Of a stretch of DNA of 64,000 nucleotides, positions 36,201-47,404 are shown in pieces. Position 1 is the first letter of the stretch. Every line of letters begins with the position of its first letter. The position numbers and the translations under genes were made by a program. The stretch is from Diploscapter coronatus (lineage: Eukaryota; Nematoda; Chromadorea; Rhabditida; Rhabditidae), in assembly GCA_964036155.1 (NCBI GenBank), contig OZ038422.1, forward strand, positions 34,309,201-34,373,200. The letters are read 5' to 3'. The notes beneath the pieces were generated by a model. That model had not been told where the DNA came from, did no database searches, and worked only from the letters and a program-made list of their open reading frames with translations.

Positions 36201-38317
36201 GCTGCACATTTTTCATCCGCGATATGAAGAGAGCGAGTGAGTAGTGCTGGTGCACTATTTTCAATAAATGCGCAAGTGTGTAAGGTCAAAACGACGGTAA
36301 TAGGAAAGGGCTAGAGGGGAAGAAAGGTAGAGGGGAAGGAGAGCCTCTTGAAGTGGTGAGAAAATGAATAACCCGAGTTGCTAACGCCGTCTGACTGACC
36401 TATAATTGCCAAGAGAGAGCACGCGCGAGAAACAAGATCCTATAGCCGAGAGGTCGATCTACAAAAAATCATTCCTCCTCCTCCTCATAGAAATTTCACA
36501 TTCGATCTGGAAGATCTAGTGTGAGAAATTGCTATAAACACTCGAAAAATTGCACTCTGTTCCAGAACTTCACCAGCTCCATATTGTTTTGCACAAGTGG
36601 AAAATATGATGCGATGCGCGTTTGAATTTCCGAAATTCCTCGTCAGGCCAGTCATTCATTTGATGAGATGAGATAGGGAAGGACAAAGAAGAGATGGCAA
36701 ACCAGCAGGAGCAGAGTGCGGCCTTGACGATATCCCAATGGCACATGCAAATTTGAGCGGATGATTCAAACGAAAAAACGGTGTTGTGAGGCAGAAATTC
36801 CATTTTGTAACTACATTATAATTTGTACTCGTTTGGGCCTATTCTGCTAAGTTTCCGTAACAATGATCGCATTCTCGTCCACGCCCAGTGCACATTTGCG
36901 GCCGGGCAATTATTGATTCAGTGAAAAAACATAATTGTGTGTAATCTCGACGTGATAAGCAATCAGTGCTGCTGCAAGGAGCGCGCGATTCTAAAGAAGT
37001 GTTGTGCGCGAGAAGAAAACAATGAAGGAAGGAGAACGGCGTGTAACAGTTAAATGCTAGTTAGATGGATGATACAATGCAATAAGAATGACGAGTGCAC
37101 GGTTCCCCTCACATCAAATCGGCCTTCCGGTGTCCAATTTCTCAGCAATTCAGTACCTTTTCTAATGTGCGATGCAGTTATTATTAGCCATTTGTACGTG
37201 TCTGATGTCATAATCGAATGCATATTTACGCTAACACATCATAAATTGGGCTTTTAAGTCGCCATTTTGAGAGTTGCCTCTCTCGCTACTTGAACGAAAT
37301 GCCAATGGAAATTCTCGCAGATGGAGAGAAAAAGACGATACAATGAAATAGTTAGCTGTTTTGAAGAGTTAGAGAGGAAAGAGTGAGACCGAAACGGAAG
37401 GTAAGGGAGGTTAGGGCAGAAGAAAGGAGAACAGGACAGACAATCAGGAGGAAGATTCCAAGACAGAGCGAAGACAAGTAACTCTCCACAACTCTTTCCT
37501 ACATTGCTGCATGCGCATTACATTGCGTTTCTCCCCACTCCCGCTCTCGCTTACTTCCGAAAGTGCGAAAGGTGCCTTGAAACTATCGACCGGGCAAAAT
37601 CAGAATCACAGAATCAGATAACCTCCTGGAAAGTAGCAGCATTCAAAGATCCACAAATTCACTCATCATTCCAAGTTGAAGCATCACACGGTAAAAACTG
37701 TCTCGTACAATTTCACACCTTTCCTGCCGTGTCATAAGCTTTTCGTGACAGCCCTTGTGATTAATATGTTTTTAACGACACAGGCAAAAAATTCTAGATT
37801 TCTATCTGACACAAAAAAATTGGCGGCAGTGAAGGTGCCGAAATTCAAAGAGAATCAAAGCAACCTCATTATTTGGTCGTTTATCTTTCAGGATTCGCTC
37901 CTTATGCAGGTGTCTGTCATGCGACTTATTTTGCAAGACCCTATTTGGAGCGATAAATTTGTCAGACGAACTCAGAACTTGATGAGATAAGCATCTAATT
38001 AACAGATGATCGAATTAGAAATTGCTATTTTTGTGTGTCAAATTTCAAAGTATGAAACACATCGCAGTGAGATTTTTTGCGCATAAAGTCTGCCATAAAG
38101 TGGCCAATCTACAGAGAAGAAGGTGATGTCGTGAATTCAAGAAGGAACAACAACAACAACATGATAAACTAATCGAGTAAAAAGTGAACATACTGATTGT
38201 CTGGGGGAGATGCATCGGTCTGGCCTCGGTCCTGAGTAACAGCAGCAGGAATGGTATGAGACCAACCACGGGCCAAGAAAGCCATGCGCTGCCTGCTCGA
38301 ACCCTTGGTCGGGTCAT
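23058..38317 (-). CDS. Giant secreted mucin-like protein with PAN/apple domains
   Basis: One minus-strand gene of about 35-40 exons. Exon 1 (38194-38317) encodes a signal peptide (PVVGLIPFLLLLLRTEA) and joins in phase 1 to exon 2 (34313-34437). N-terminal PAN/apple domains come from 34103-34437 and 33594-33891 (Cys motifs FHTCIRKCFG, LCAQQCVK). Ser/Thr-rich exons (32.6-33.4 kb) follow, then more PAN units (32245-32590, 31580-32080; ECAEICYKYKCE, KCTKACEDV). A mucin core of about 2,000 residues spans 24.55-31.36 kb, including two very large exons (25029-26369, 447 aa; 26548-28859, 770 aa). C-terminal PAN domains (HCARICYETACL, DCARKCFEA, ECARMCADKKC) end at a TAA at 23058-23060. PAN domains bind protein or carbohydrate, and Ser/Thr tracts with N-x-S/T sites imply dense glycosylation. 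It is probably an apical matrix or cuticle-associated protein; I cannot name an orthologue. That it is one gene rather than two is inferred from phase continuity throughout. Confidence 0.75.
26621..26945. repeat. Intra-exon tandem duplication, copy A
   Basis: About 325 bp nearly identical to 27293-27617 at a constant offset of 672 bp (224 codons). On the minus strand it encodes NPLGEHGSSTQTSEG through VVEETIRHGIDKLFGSSTP. The copies differ at only a few positions, implying recent duplication or gene conversion. Confidence 0.9.
27293..27617. repeat. Intra-exon tandem duplication, copy B
   Basis: Partner of 26621-26945. The frame is preserved because the offset is a multiple of three. Shorter, more diverged units (SEPSSEETTQSSTVNPLGE) occur between the copies. 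Confidence 0.9.
28907..31359 (-). other. Cassette of about 14 small mucin exons, mostly phase 1
   Basis: Exons of about 60-275 nt (for example 30167-30226, 30277-30443, 30489-30601, 30651-30751, 30799-30860, 30915-30972) alternate with introns of about 45-50 nt. Nearly all checked junctions interrupt a Gly, Asp or Glu codon after its first base, so the exons can be skipped or duplicated without frame change. Each encodes Ser/Thr/Glu repeats of similar wording (ETSSSG, TTLSPEG, STTQQ). The boundary at 29676 is phase 0, so the rule is not absolute. Confidence 0.7.
34438..38193 (-). other. First intron of the mucin gene (3.75 kb)
   Basis: Inferred from the GTATGT donor after the signal-peptide exon and the TTCAG acceptor at exon 2 (both phase 1). 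I found no supportable internal gene. The ORFs at 34.8, 35.6 and 36.6 kb are featureless. By far the longest intron in the window, it probably carries regulatory sequence. Confidence 0.5.
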
Positions 38318-38401
38318 TACTCGATTATTCGGACACGTCGGACGCTGCTCCGCTCCTCTTCTCGTGTTGTCCACTCGCCTGCCGGCCCTGTCTTGTGCCA
38401 A

Positions 38402-41400
38402 TCAAAGGGCCGTTTCTATCGTAGCGTCGTGTCTCAAAATGTCAACTTTCAAAATCCAGAACAAAACTCGACGATTTCATCAAGAAATGGGGGAATGTTT
38501 TGCATGTATGCGCGATGCAATGACTATTTATAAGACGAACTCAAAAAAATAGATAATAAAATAGGGAAAAGAGGTGAGTCTGTTCGCGAGGAATGTGATA
38601 GTAATCGTGAAATCTGACTGGTCTAACGGAGTTTTAGGAGGGAAGACCTTAATTTGTAAACGACGAAGGAGAGAGCGCGTACTCATTCTCACACAGATAA
38701 AACCCAGAGACTGAGCCAGCGATAAAAATGTGGGTGAATAGAGAAGAAGGGTGACTGACCGACTGACTGACTCAAAGCCTAACTGTAGTCTCGGTACCTT
38801 TGTTCGACTCGGTGTCACTTTACTTCGCTAAATATTGAAATGAAGAGCATGATTCATCGCGCGTTTTGCAGATCAAACGTGAAAATTAGATCTTCAAAAT
38901 CGAATATCTAACTGTACAAACCGAATATTGCAATTTGGCTTCATTCAAAAGTTGGCAGGTTCCCAGAAGACTTTTTCTGATGACTTCTTTGCTTTTCGTT
39001 TGAGTGTTTTACCACAAATGCCCCCTTTGCTGACTATTGATAAGAATGATAGCGCAGCAACGAAGACGAGACACGGTGAGAAAAACTCGCTTTTTTCGTA
39101 TTTTTACCGTCACAATCTCTGCCGTCTCTTTACGGTGACTCACTGTCTCACTGTTCATAGATGCTTTGTATAAAAATCATTATTTAACGAACCCTCAATT
39201 AACATTAGATCAATTAAAAATGAGATGAAGTTGATTTCGAAACAGAACTGGACCAATGAAAATGTAATAGGATGAGTTATTATCAGAAAAGATTTAGGAA
39301 AAACTCCAATTCTAATCAGTAAGGAAGATAGGGCAAAGGCTAATGGGACAGATTAGATTCTGAAGTGGACATCTTAGTTGAAAGATAGATCAAAAATGCT
39401 CCGCCCACTTCTGCGAATTCTCGCTGCTAACAACACTGCAGGAGAAGAAGAAGAATAGAGCGACAAGAACACCTCTTGGTTCTTCTAATTCCCAGGTAGT
39501 CAGTCATATTCTTCTCCTCTTCCATCTTCCACTCTTTCATCGCTCTTCCCATCTCTCTCGTCCGCTGGCTCCGCCCCCTTTCTTCGCGCCTTCCCCACTC
39601 TTCTAATTTCTCTGCAAAATGGCTCACGTCCCCACCAAATCAGATGGAAAAAAACAACAACTCGAGACAATCTCACTAATGATATTGGGTTAAGTAAATG
39701 TGGGATTCCACAATTCAATTATCAGGCGATTAGGAATAAATTGAAAACGCAATACACACGCAAATCGGCCGGTGTTTGTTATTTGTTTGACCTTCGATTT
39801 GAATGCCGAATGAATGCGTCTTCTTTCTTCTTCACCAATCTCACAACGTTTTAACAGAAGACGAGACAAGAGAATCAACGACAGATTATCTGCTTATCAA
39901 TCGGAGAAAACTGAATCACTTGTCATAGAAGAATGCAGAATTGCTCATGTCTTATGTCTTTTCGATGAATTTTTCAATTTCGAAGGTCTCAGCCGAAATG
40001 ATTTACGGCTCTACAGACCCCCTAAAAATGCCTAGTGGTCTTCGACCGTTTTTCGATCAAGTCAATTACAGCCATGTCAACCGGCTCGCCTTACAGGAAG
40101 ACATCTCGTTTCTGCACAAATTAAGTGAAAATTCCCCGTAGCTCTATTTCGTCAATTTTTTACGCCTCCCTTGCTTTTTTCTTTCTTATTGACTTTACCC
40201 ATTTTTGATAGATCGTAATCTCTCCTCTTTCAAATGTAAAGGTTATTCACCTTTTTCCATTTGGTCGTTTTTGCGCCTGGTCCCATATACTGTTCTACTC
40301 TCATTCTTCGTGCCAGTCGACTCATTGTAGACGAATTCATAAAAAATCGAATTTCCAATCGAAAAGAACGCTTGTCGACTATAAAAACTTTGGGGGAGAA
40401 GATTAATTTGCTCGACAATAGCAGAGAAATTTATTAAAGAGGGCGTGAAATTTAGATTTTTTCACAAGATATATTCAAGTTGGTCAAGTTTTACATCGAG
40501 TCGAAAATGCTGTTTTCGATTTGTCATATGAATATTTTGTCAACAATAGAGCCTTTTAACTTCACAACTCGCCTAGTTTGACAATTTCACTCAACTCACA
40601 TGTCCCCATGCCAATGTTCACTACTTCATTTTTGTCCGCCATGTACATAAAAACATTTACGGTTTTCGCCACTCATAAAAACGTGGTGCCACGAACAAAG
40701 TAACATAACGAAGTATGTAAAAAGAAAAAAACATACACCAAAAATAATAAAACATCCATCGAAATGACTGCCGGGGTCCTGTGAAATGGACCTTTGATCG
40801 GCGGCGACATGCGCCTGATTAAAATCAGGAATTTGTTCAAATTTCATCATATTTGGGAGAATTCCACCTAATTGTGCCGTGATCGGCATGGAATTCCCAT
40901 AAAATGAGGAACGATCAAAGTTAAGAGCGTAAAAATGTTGTTTGTTGCAAAATATGTCTTTGCAACATAAAATGTGATGCTACTTTTCCGAGATCTAATA
41001 AATTTCAATTTTATGAGATGGAACATGCGAGTTGATAAAATCTTGTCTCGTTAATGTTATGGCCTTATCATGTAAAAAGTTGGAAAATTCAAGTTATTTT
41101 GAGCATCGAAGATATTTGTTAATGTTTGATGAAACGACAACTCTATGTTGGAGTTGTGGGGAGTGGGCATTTTGTTAAGATTCTAGGAGATTTGAAAATC
41201 ACAACACAATTTGGCGTAGGAGGTCTAGTGCACGAGGTGATGCCTTGTAATTTCTTCTACGCTAATTCATTATCCTTTAATTTTCAGATTTTCATCGCTT
41301 TTATAATTTGTCATTCTCTCCCAACTTTGTTGCTCTTGTAATTGTCTTAGTTCTGGCCTCTTCGAGTAGTGTTTGTCGACTCCTTGCTTGAGGCATCATA

Positions 41401-42920
41401 TTCCTTCCGCAATTTCATCTGCTTATGGGTCAGGGCCGGGCTGAGCTGAAAATGGAACTCTTCTAATTGAAATCTCTCCCAGATGACTCAGAAATGAACA
41501 TCTTCTAACTTGGTGATTGGATTTGTTCGACGATATGGAATGCAAACAGAAGAGGGCTTTGATAAATTCCACAAATCAGCATATTTGCGCGAACATGCTG
41601 GCCTGTGTCAATGTGCCAAGGCCAAGTTCGACCTGATTTGAGAATTCAAATGAATTGATGAATTCCAATCATCAAATACACAAATCTGTTTAAACCCTGT
41701 ACAGAAGGATATAGGGTCTTATATCCTGTGAAAGATTACCTCCGAAAAGTCAGAGCTTGGAAGATAATCTTCTACAAGATAGAGGCTCCTCCTTATTCGT
41801 ATCTGAAAAAGTGCAAGTGGGAAAATCGTGAAGGTGTTGCATTCTTTGATAGAAATAAAGTTCGGAAGAACTGAAAAAAATCATTTCAAATCAATGTTCT
41901 TTCTTTACTTTTCGATATGATCATTTTAAAAAAAATCGTAACAGAAGTAGAAAAATGAGAAAATTTGTGATCACCGAAACGTTCGTTGAAGTAGATAAAC
42001 AAGAATTAAAAACGATAGGAAGTTGTAAACTTTGACTAAAGTTTAAAGAAAATTAAAGATGAAGTCAAAGTGTACGAATCCAAAAGAATAAATATAAAAT
42101 TTGAGAATGAGATACAAGCACATGGGATAAAGTGGTTTGAATGGAAGAAAATGAATAAATACTGTATCAGTTAGATCTGATAAGAAAAGAAAATACTGTA
42201 CTTTAAAAAGAGGCCATAAGTATTTATGAAGACGCATAATGTAAGATTTTGAATCTACCATTTGAGATGAATTTTTTCAACTTTTTAATTTCCATCTCAA
42301 ATGATAGATTTTCTGCAAAGAAAAGTAAATGAATGAATGAACATGAGAAAAACTCCTAGAGATTTCATTGAAAGAAAAATTGTAAATATCATTTTGCCGA
42401 AAAGAAATTACGATTTGATGATAGTTTGTGAGGCATTTTGCAACAAAAAACACATTTAGAAACGGGTATTTGAAAACTTCACATGTTCATAGCATGAAAA
42501 CATGTAATTTTAAAGTATCAAGAAGAATTTTCATTATCACTTAAAGTTGGTAGTTAGAAAAAGACATTCCAACAGTTCGAAGAGAAATAGGATAGGAAAT
42601 ATGGAGGAGCAGTTGTCCTGCCAGGCCTATTCTAGTCTTGGAATGTCATTTCTGAGTGTCCTTTCAAATCATAAAATTGTGAACTTTTCAAATTACCCGA
42701 GGAGTTACGTTATGCAGTTTGTAGTTTTGTATGGTTGTATTGGTGGGGTATTCGAAAACCTTACAACTTCGCAGCTTGACGAAATAGGGTGTAGAGTGAG
42801 GAGAGTAGGAAGACGCCCTCACTTTTGCATACTCTTTGTTCAAGTTGCGAGATTTCTGAATTATCAATTGGTGTGGTTGTCCATCTCGGCTAACCTTCCA
42901 TTCCGCCTCTGCTCAATTCC
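38402..42920. other. Long intergenic region, no gene supported
   Basis: 4.5 kb between the mucin gene start and the 3' end of the septin. The ORF at 40626-40889 (-) has one hydrophobic stretch but no initiation context, splice partners or family resemblance. The rest is AT-rich with frequent stops. Confidence 0.5.
42252..42310. repeat. Hairpin with 18-bp arms
   Basis: AATCTACCATTTGAGATG is followed after a 23-base spacer by CATCTCAAATGATAGATT, an inverted copy with one mismatch. It lies 0.6 kb past the septin 3' end. Confidence 0.7.
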
Positions 42921-45900
42921 TCAGTTCCTGTTGAAGATGGAGAGGGTTGCCATTTTCTTCCTGGTCTTATCGCCAACAGCTGGGGGACTCGTTTTGGGCG
43001 CATTTTCATTGGCCGAAGTGTGCGACGCGGAGCTATGCGAGTTCAGCGACGATTTCGAGTCCGTGAAATTGCCCTTGCGCATTTCTTCCACCTGCAAAGA
43101 TTTAATTTTTAGAAGATAAAATATGGACATTTTGAATTTCCAACGAGACTAGTCATTTTATTCCTTACGGCACTTTTTAATCAAAATCTTCCGATTCGCA
43201 GACTTGAGAAATATCGAACCGCAGTTAACTGCATGAAACGAGTGGTATGTCTTATCGAGAGAAGGAAGACGTGCGTTTTTTCTTTTTCGATAGAATATAT
43301 TATCGTGTTTCAGGAGATTAACCGTGGTTTGAAATGTTTCAAGTTAACGTATTTCCCTACTTCATGCCTCAGACTCTCCATCTCCCTTCTTCTGGACTCG
43401 AATTCCATTTTGAACTGATTCTCCTTCTCGTCCAGCTAAAAATTCGAATTTAAACTTTTGTCAGAAAATAACACAAACCTTCTCCGTCTTCAGGCGAATG
43501 CGATTTTCCCTCTCGGTGATTTTCTCCTTGAAAGTCTGAAAATTTAATTTCTTTCCGAAAAGAAGAAAAATTCTAACATTTTCAAGTTTGACCCTCTTGT
43601 CCTGGAGATCGCGCTCCTTTCTCTTGCGCTCTTCTTCCATCAGAGTGAATGGGTCTCTGAAAATACATACGGCATTTTTTTAGATTTGAAATTATAAAAT
43701 CCAAGCATTCCGACATTCTTATTCAACTTTTGAACTGTCATCAGGGACAAAGTTTTGTCTTTGTCTTTAGAATTCTGTCTTTGGGATGTTGCGAAAATTG
43801 GCTGTTTTTGAAATTTTTAAATTCGTCTTTCCTCGCCCCTCTCTGATTGTCATGGTGATCAATGATTTCCTTTAGAAAATAACAAAAATGACTGACTGAT
43901 CGCCCTTGCCCTGGGGAAGCTTCTCCATCTGTCTGAAGCGGAAGTTCTCGTAGTGGACGGAGCGCGTGACGTCAATCAGATCGATGAGGTTCGTGCGGAT
44001 GATGATGTCGCGCAGCGGGATGAAGTCGTTGTGTTCCAGATTCTCCACCTCCACAATGCCCCACGGGTACTTCCTGCAACATATAGATTATATTAAAAAA
44101 AGGCGTACTTTCTATTTTGCTATCCGCATTACTGCGTTTAATCATGAGAAATGGAAGAGTATTATACGAGGGAAAGTTTGAAAGTTCTTGTCAATTTGAA
44201 AAGAATAGTTTGGCTTACTTTCGAGAAAAAGAAGAAGCAAAATAAAGAAATGACATTTCTCTTCATCCCTTTGCAATTTCAAATTTTAAAGACATTCTAG
44301 TCAACTATTTGGAAAACGAGAATGAAAGAATGAGTGGGGTTTCTTATTTTTATTGATTTCTAAAATTCCAATATTCACCTGAATCTCGTCTTCCTACCGT
44401 TGGGTCCATCGGCCACCGAGTTGCTGCCGACCACGGCGAACGGCAGACGCGACTTGAGGCGATCCGATGCTACCTGTAAATTTGAAAAATGTTGATTTTC
44501 CTTAAAATTTCAACAACAAAAAACCTTGTCTTTCCCATCAGTAAGTTCAGGGAATTGGTAGAGTTTGAGCTCGTGTTTCTCGACGTCCGCTCGAATCTGA
44601 AAATAAAGGATTTTCAAATGAAATCTTTCAGAAAAAGTCAGACTTCTCAAAACATGATCCGCAGAAGAACATTGCATTTTCAGAAGAGATGAAATCGCGC
44701 CGTTCCTCTCACACTATGGTTTTTTTCTGCGGAACATGTTTTGAAGAAGTCTGCTTATCAGGTGAATTGCTGACCTGCTTCTTAAATTTGGCCATTTCCT
44801 CCGCAGTCAGGCAATCCGCCTTCGCAATCACCGGCACAATGTTCACGTGGCCCATCAGCTGAAAAAAGATTAATTTTAATCTGTCATATCAAACGGCACA
44901 CGCATAGACATTACTATCTCTGTCAAAACAGAAAGAACTTTTTGTGAAAGGGATCAGCTAGAAAGAATAGTTCTTTTTGAATTTTTTTTTTACATTTTTC
45001 ATGAACTCTTTTATCAATGAGACAAGAACCTTTTTCATACATCAAGTCTCATTAATTTATTTTTCTTGATTTCTCCCCACCTGTCTCATGAACTCGATGT
45101 CGATCTGCTTGAGTCCGTGCCCATTCGGCTCGATGAAGTAGAGGCAGAGATGGACGCACTTGTCGACGGGCTTCTCCTTCCTCTCGACTTTCGTCTCGTC
45201 GCAGAAATACGTGAGGAATTTGCTCTCGACGTAGTTCAGCACCGGCTCCCAGCTGGAAAAGCATATTTCTGCGTTAGAGATCATGTAATGACTTTTGTAG
45301 TTACAATTCTCTTACTACTCTGCATTCTTTTGAAGTTTTCACCTTTTTCTGGAAAAGAAATGAAAATTACAAAGGGCGGAAATTGTTATCTAGTGAGATT
45401 TGATCTTGTCATTTTCCCTACCACTTGGTGTTGTTGATGTGGTCGCCGAATCCGGGTGTGTCCACCAACGTCAAATTCAGATTCACACCGTTTTCGATCA
45501 GCTTCACCTGCAATTGCGATTCATTTGATTGGGTTGATTCAGAAATCCTTCAATCTCTTAACATCTCAGTTTGAAGATGCAATGCAAGAGTAAAGAAATT
45601 TAAGGCGTGTCTTCTCTTTGCATATGTTCTTCAAACTCAGAATTTGAGCTTTTCTCTTCTTAACCCCCTTACGAATTTCTCCTCGATGCGGGTGGTGGAC
45701 CCGGTGTTGTGAGGGACGTTGGTCTGATTGAGGTCGTTAATCTCAGCGAGGAAGAGCGTGTTGATGAACGTGGACTTGCCCAGACCGCCTCGGCCCACCA
45801 CCATCAGCGTGAAGTCGAAGCCGCTCTTCACGGCACGACGGAACACCTGAATATTATAATTTTTCGAAATATGTATAAAAGTGAGAAAACTTTTTTATTG

Positions 45901-46141
45901 CTTAGAATGTTCGAATTATCAATTGCCGGATCAGAAAGACAAGATTAGGATTTGAAATTCCTGATCACAATGTTTTACAATTTGAAAAAAAAAACGATTT
46001 TTCGAAACATTAATTCTTGACTCTGGAATACTCGAGCTGATCATTTTGTCGAACCTGGTTCTGGAAATTAGCGAATCCCCAGTAGCCGCGACCCTCCTTG
46101 GTCGAGTCCGAGTCGGAGCGACCCGAGCGATTCAGCGACAT
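42921..46141 (-). CDS. unc-59: Septin GTPase, probably UNC-59
   Basis: Twelve exons join in frame to 442 aa: 46055-46141, 45673-45846, 45422-45507, 45081-45252, 44775-44858, 44525-44596, 44379-44473, 43897-44073, 43578-43656, 43479-43535, 43361-43435 and 42921-43091. Septin landmarks are in order: a [15 protein letters not shown] polybasic segment, P-loop GRGGLGKST, a switch-I Thr in TTRIEE, G3 DTPGFGD, G4 AKAD, the septin-unique element ([22 protein letters not shown]), and a C-terminal coiled coil ([11 protein letters not shown] to SLRHEVEE). A Ser/Asn-rich tail ends SIFNRN. Septins form membrane-bound filaments in cytokinesis; C. elegans has UNC-59 and UNC-61. I favour UNC-59 because, as I recall, W09C5.2 (unc-59) neighbours W09C5.1 (the NSA2 homologue), and nsa-2 is next door here. 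A hAT-like MITE sits in an intron. Confidence 0.85.
44639..44753. mobile_element. hAT-like MITE (same family as 6270-6405)
   Basis: The terminal inverted repeats, about 36-40 bp, start CAGACTTCTCAAAACATG on the left; the right end, reverse complemented, starts CAGACTTCTTCAAAACATG. The inner TIR (GATCCGCAGAA) is shared with the copy at 6270. No clear 8-bp duplication remains. It lies within a septin intron. Confidence 0.75.
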
Positions 46142-47404
46142 CGAAATCGACGTTAGGGGACTGAAAATTCGAGTTAAAGAAAAAAAACGTTGAAATTCTC
46201 ACGAAGGGAAAAGACAGAATAGAAGCGACACATACATGGGAAGAAATAAGAATGAACAGAACCTTTGACAGTGCAGAAAGAAAAATATTCGGACGGTTTT
46301 ACAGGAAATTATGTGCAGTGTGAGGGGCGGCTTGTATTTGTCGCAATGGCGAGATGTCGTGCGCTATTCTAGTAAATGTCCTGATGACGTGAACTATAGA
46401 GATAATAGGGTAAAGGTGAATATAAGAGGAAATAGTGTGGGACAAGTAGGTCATGTCATCACGACATTTTAGCTCACGACGCCCCGACATCGCGACAAAT
46501 ACGAACTGTCGTGTGAAGAATAAAGTGCATTTTGTGAGATTTTGCAGTGCCAACACCCCCTAATCAGAAAAAAACAAAGAAGTACCCCATCTTGGGTTTG
46601 GAAATAAGAAATGAATAGCTTGAGGTCATCACAGAACAGAATAAGACAGAGCCGTGTCTATGTCTTGTTGAATGGCCAGATGAAGTAAATCGATATACAG
46701 CTGGAATATGGACTCTTCTCACTCGGGGGAAAATTTATTAGATGCGCAAGGAGGATTGAGTGAGGGAAGGGATAAAGGATATAAGGGGATTGGCCCGAGG
46801 TCACTCGCTCTTTCTTTGCCTCCCCACCCTGAGCACAGCCTTAGGCGGCTTCTCTCGCTCCTTGGTCACTCTCGGCTCTCCGCTCAATCTGACAGCCGTG
46901 GTCGCGCGACTTTTCTCTGCTGCTTTTCCCTTCTTTCTTTACTCAAATCCATTCCCGATCAATCAAAATACAAATATCTGCAGGAAAAACGTCACGAAAA
47001 ACTGGAATCTTCAAAAATTCTTGAAATTTACCAGGTTGATTTTTAAAATTTTTAAACAAAAATGAGTTGAACGACTAGAGCGTGAAGGGGATAGTCTCCA
47101 GACAATCAGGGGAATTAGAATATTCAAAAAGTAGGAAGAAAATGGGAAATGACAAGAAAAGATGCAGATCCAGCAAATGAGAGTAGGAGGTTTGAAAGCG
47201 AAAACCCGCGTCCGTGCACTTCATTTACGCGGACAAACAACGTAAACAATCGACAGGCGAAAATTTTCATTTATTTCGTAAAGTTGCCCAATTTTCTCGT
47301 TAATCGCCCATAATTATCGTTAATTGGTCTTTCAACTACCTTGATAATTGCAGGAAAGGTCGAGGACTTGACTGATTGGACGGGTACTTTGAAGGAAACA
47401 GAAA
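46142..47404. promoter_or_regulatory. Shared upstream region of unc-59 and nsa-2
   Basis: 1.26 kb between divergent start codons. It contains the inverted repeat at 46331-46504 and no supportable ORF; the ORFs at 46708-47065 lack features. ATTGCAG at 47349-47355 could be a trans-splice or 5'-UTR acceptor for nsa-2. Confidence 0.45.
46331..46504. mobile_element. Imperfect long inverted repeat near the septin promoter
   Basis: The left arm (CTTGTATTTGTCGC, later AAATGTCCTGATGACGTGA) is mirrored by the right arm (TCATGTCATCACGACATTTT, CGACATCGCGACAAATACG). The arms are about 65-70 bp with small gaps. It is a diverged MITE-like element about 190 bases upstream of the septin start. Confidence 0.6.

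Noticed and set aside
38184..38552. 122-codon + strand ORF at the mucin exon 1
   Set aside because: It is antisense to the signal-peptide exon and lacks protein-like features.
40626..40889. Possible 87-aa hydrophobic protein on the minus strand
   Set aside because: One hydrophobic stretch only, with no signal-peptide arrangement, splice partners or recognisable homology. It is too short to support.
42547..43119. 190-codon + strand ORF overlapping the septin's last exon
   Set aside because: It is antisense to the septin's final coding exon and 3' region, has no domain features and no splice partners. The septin frame is conserved, so this is a shadow.
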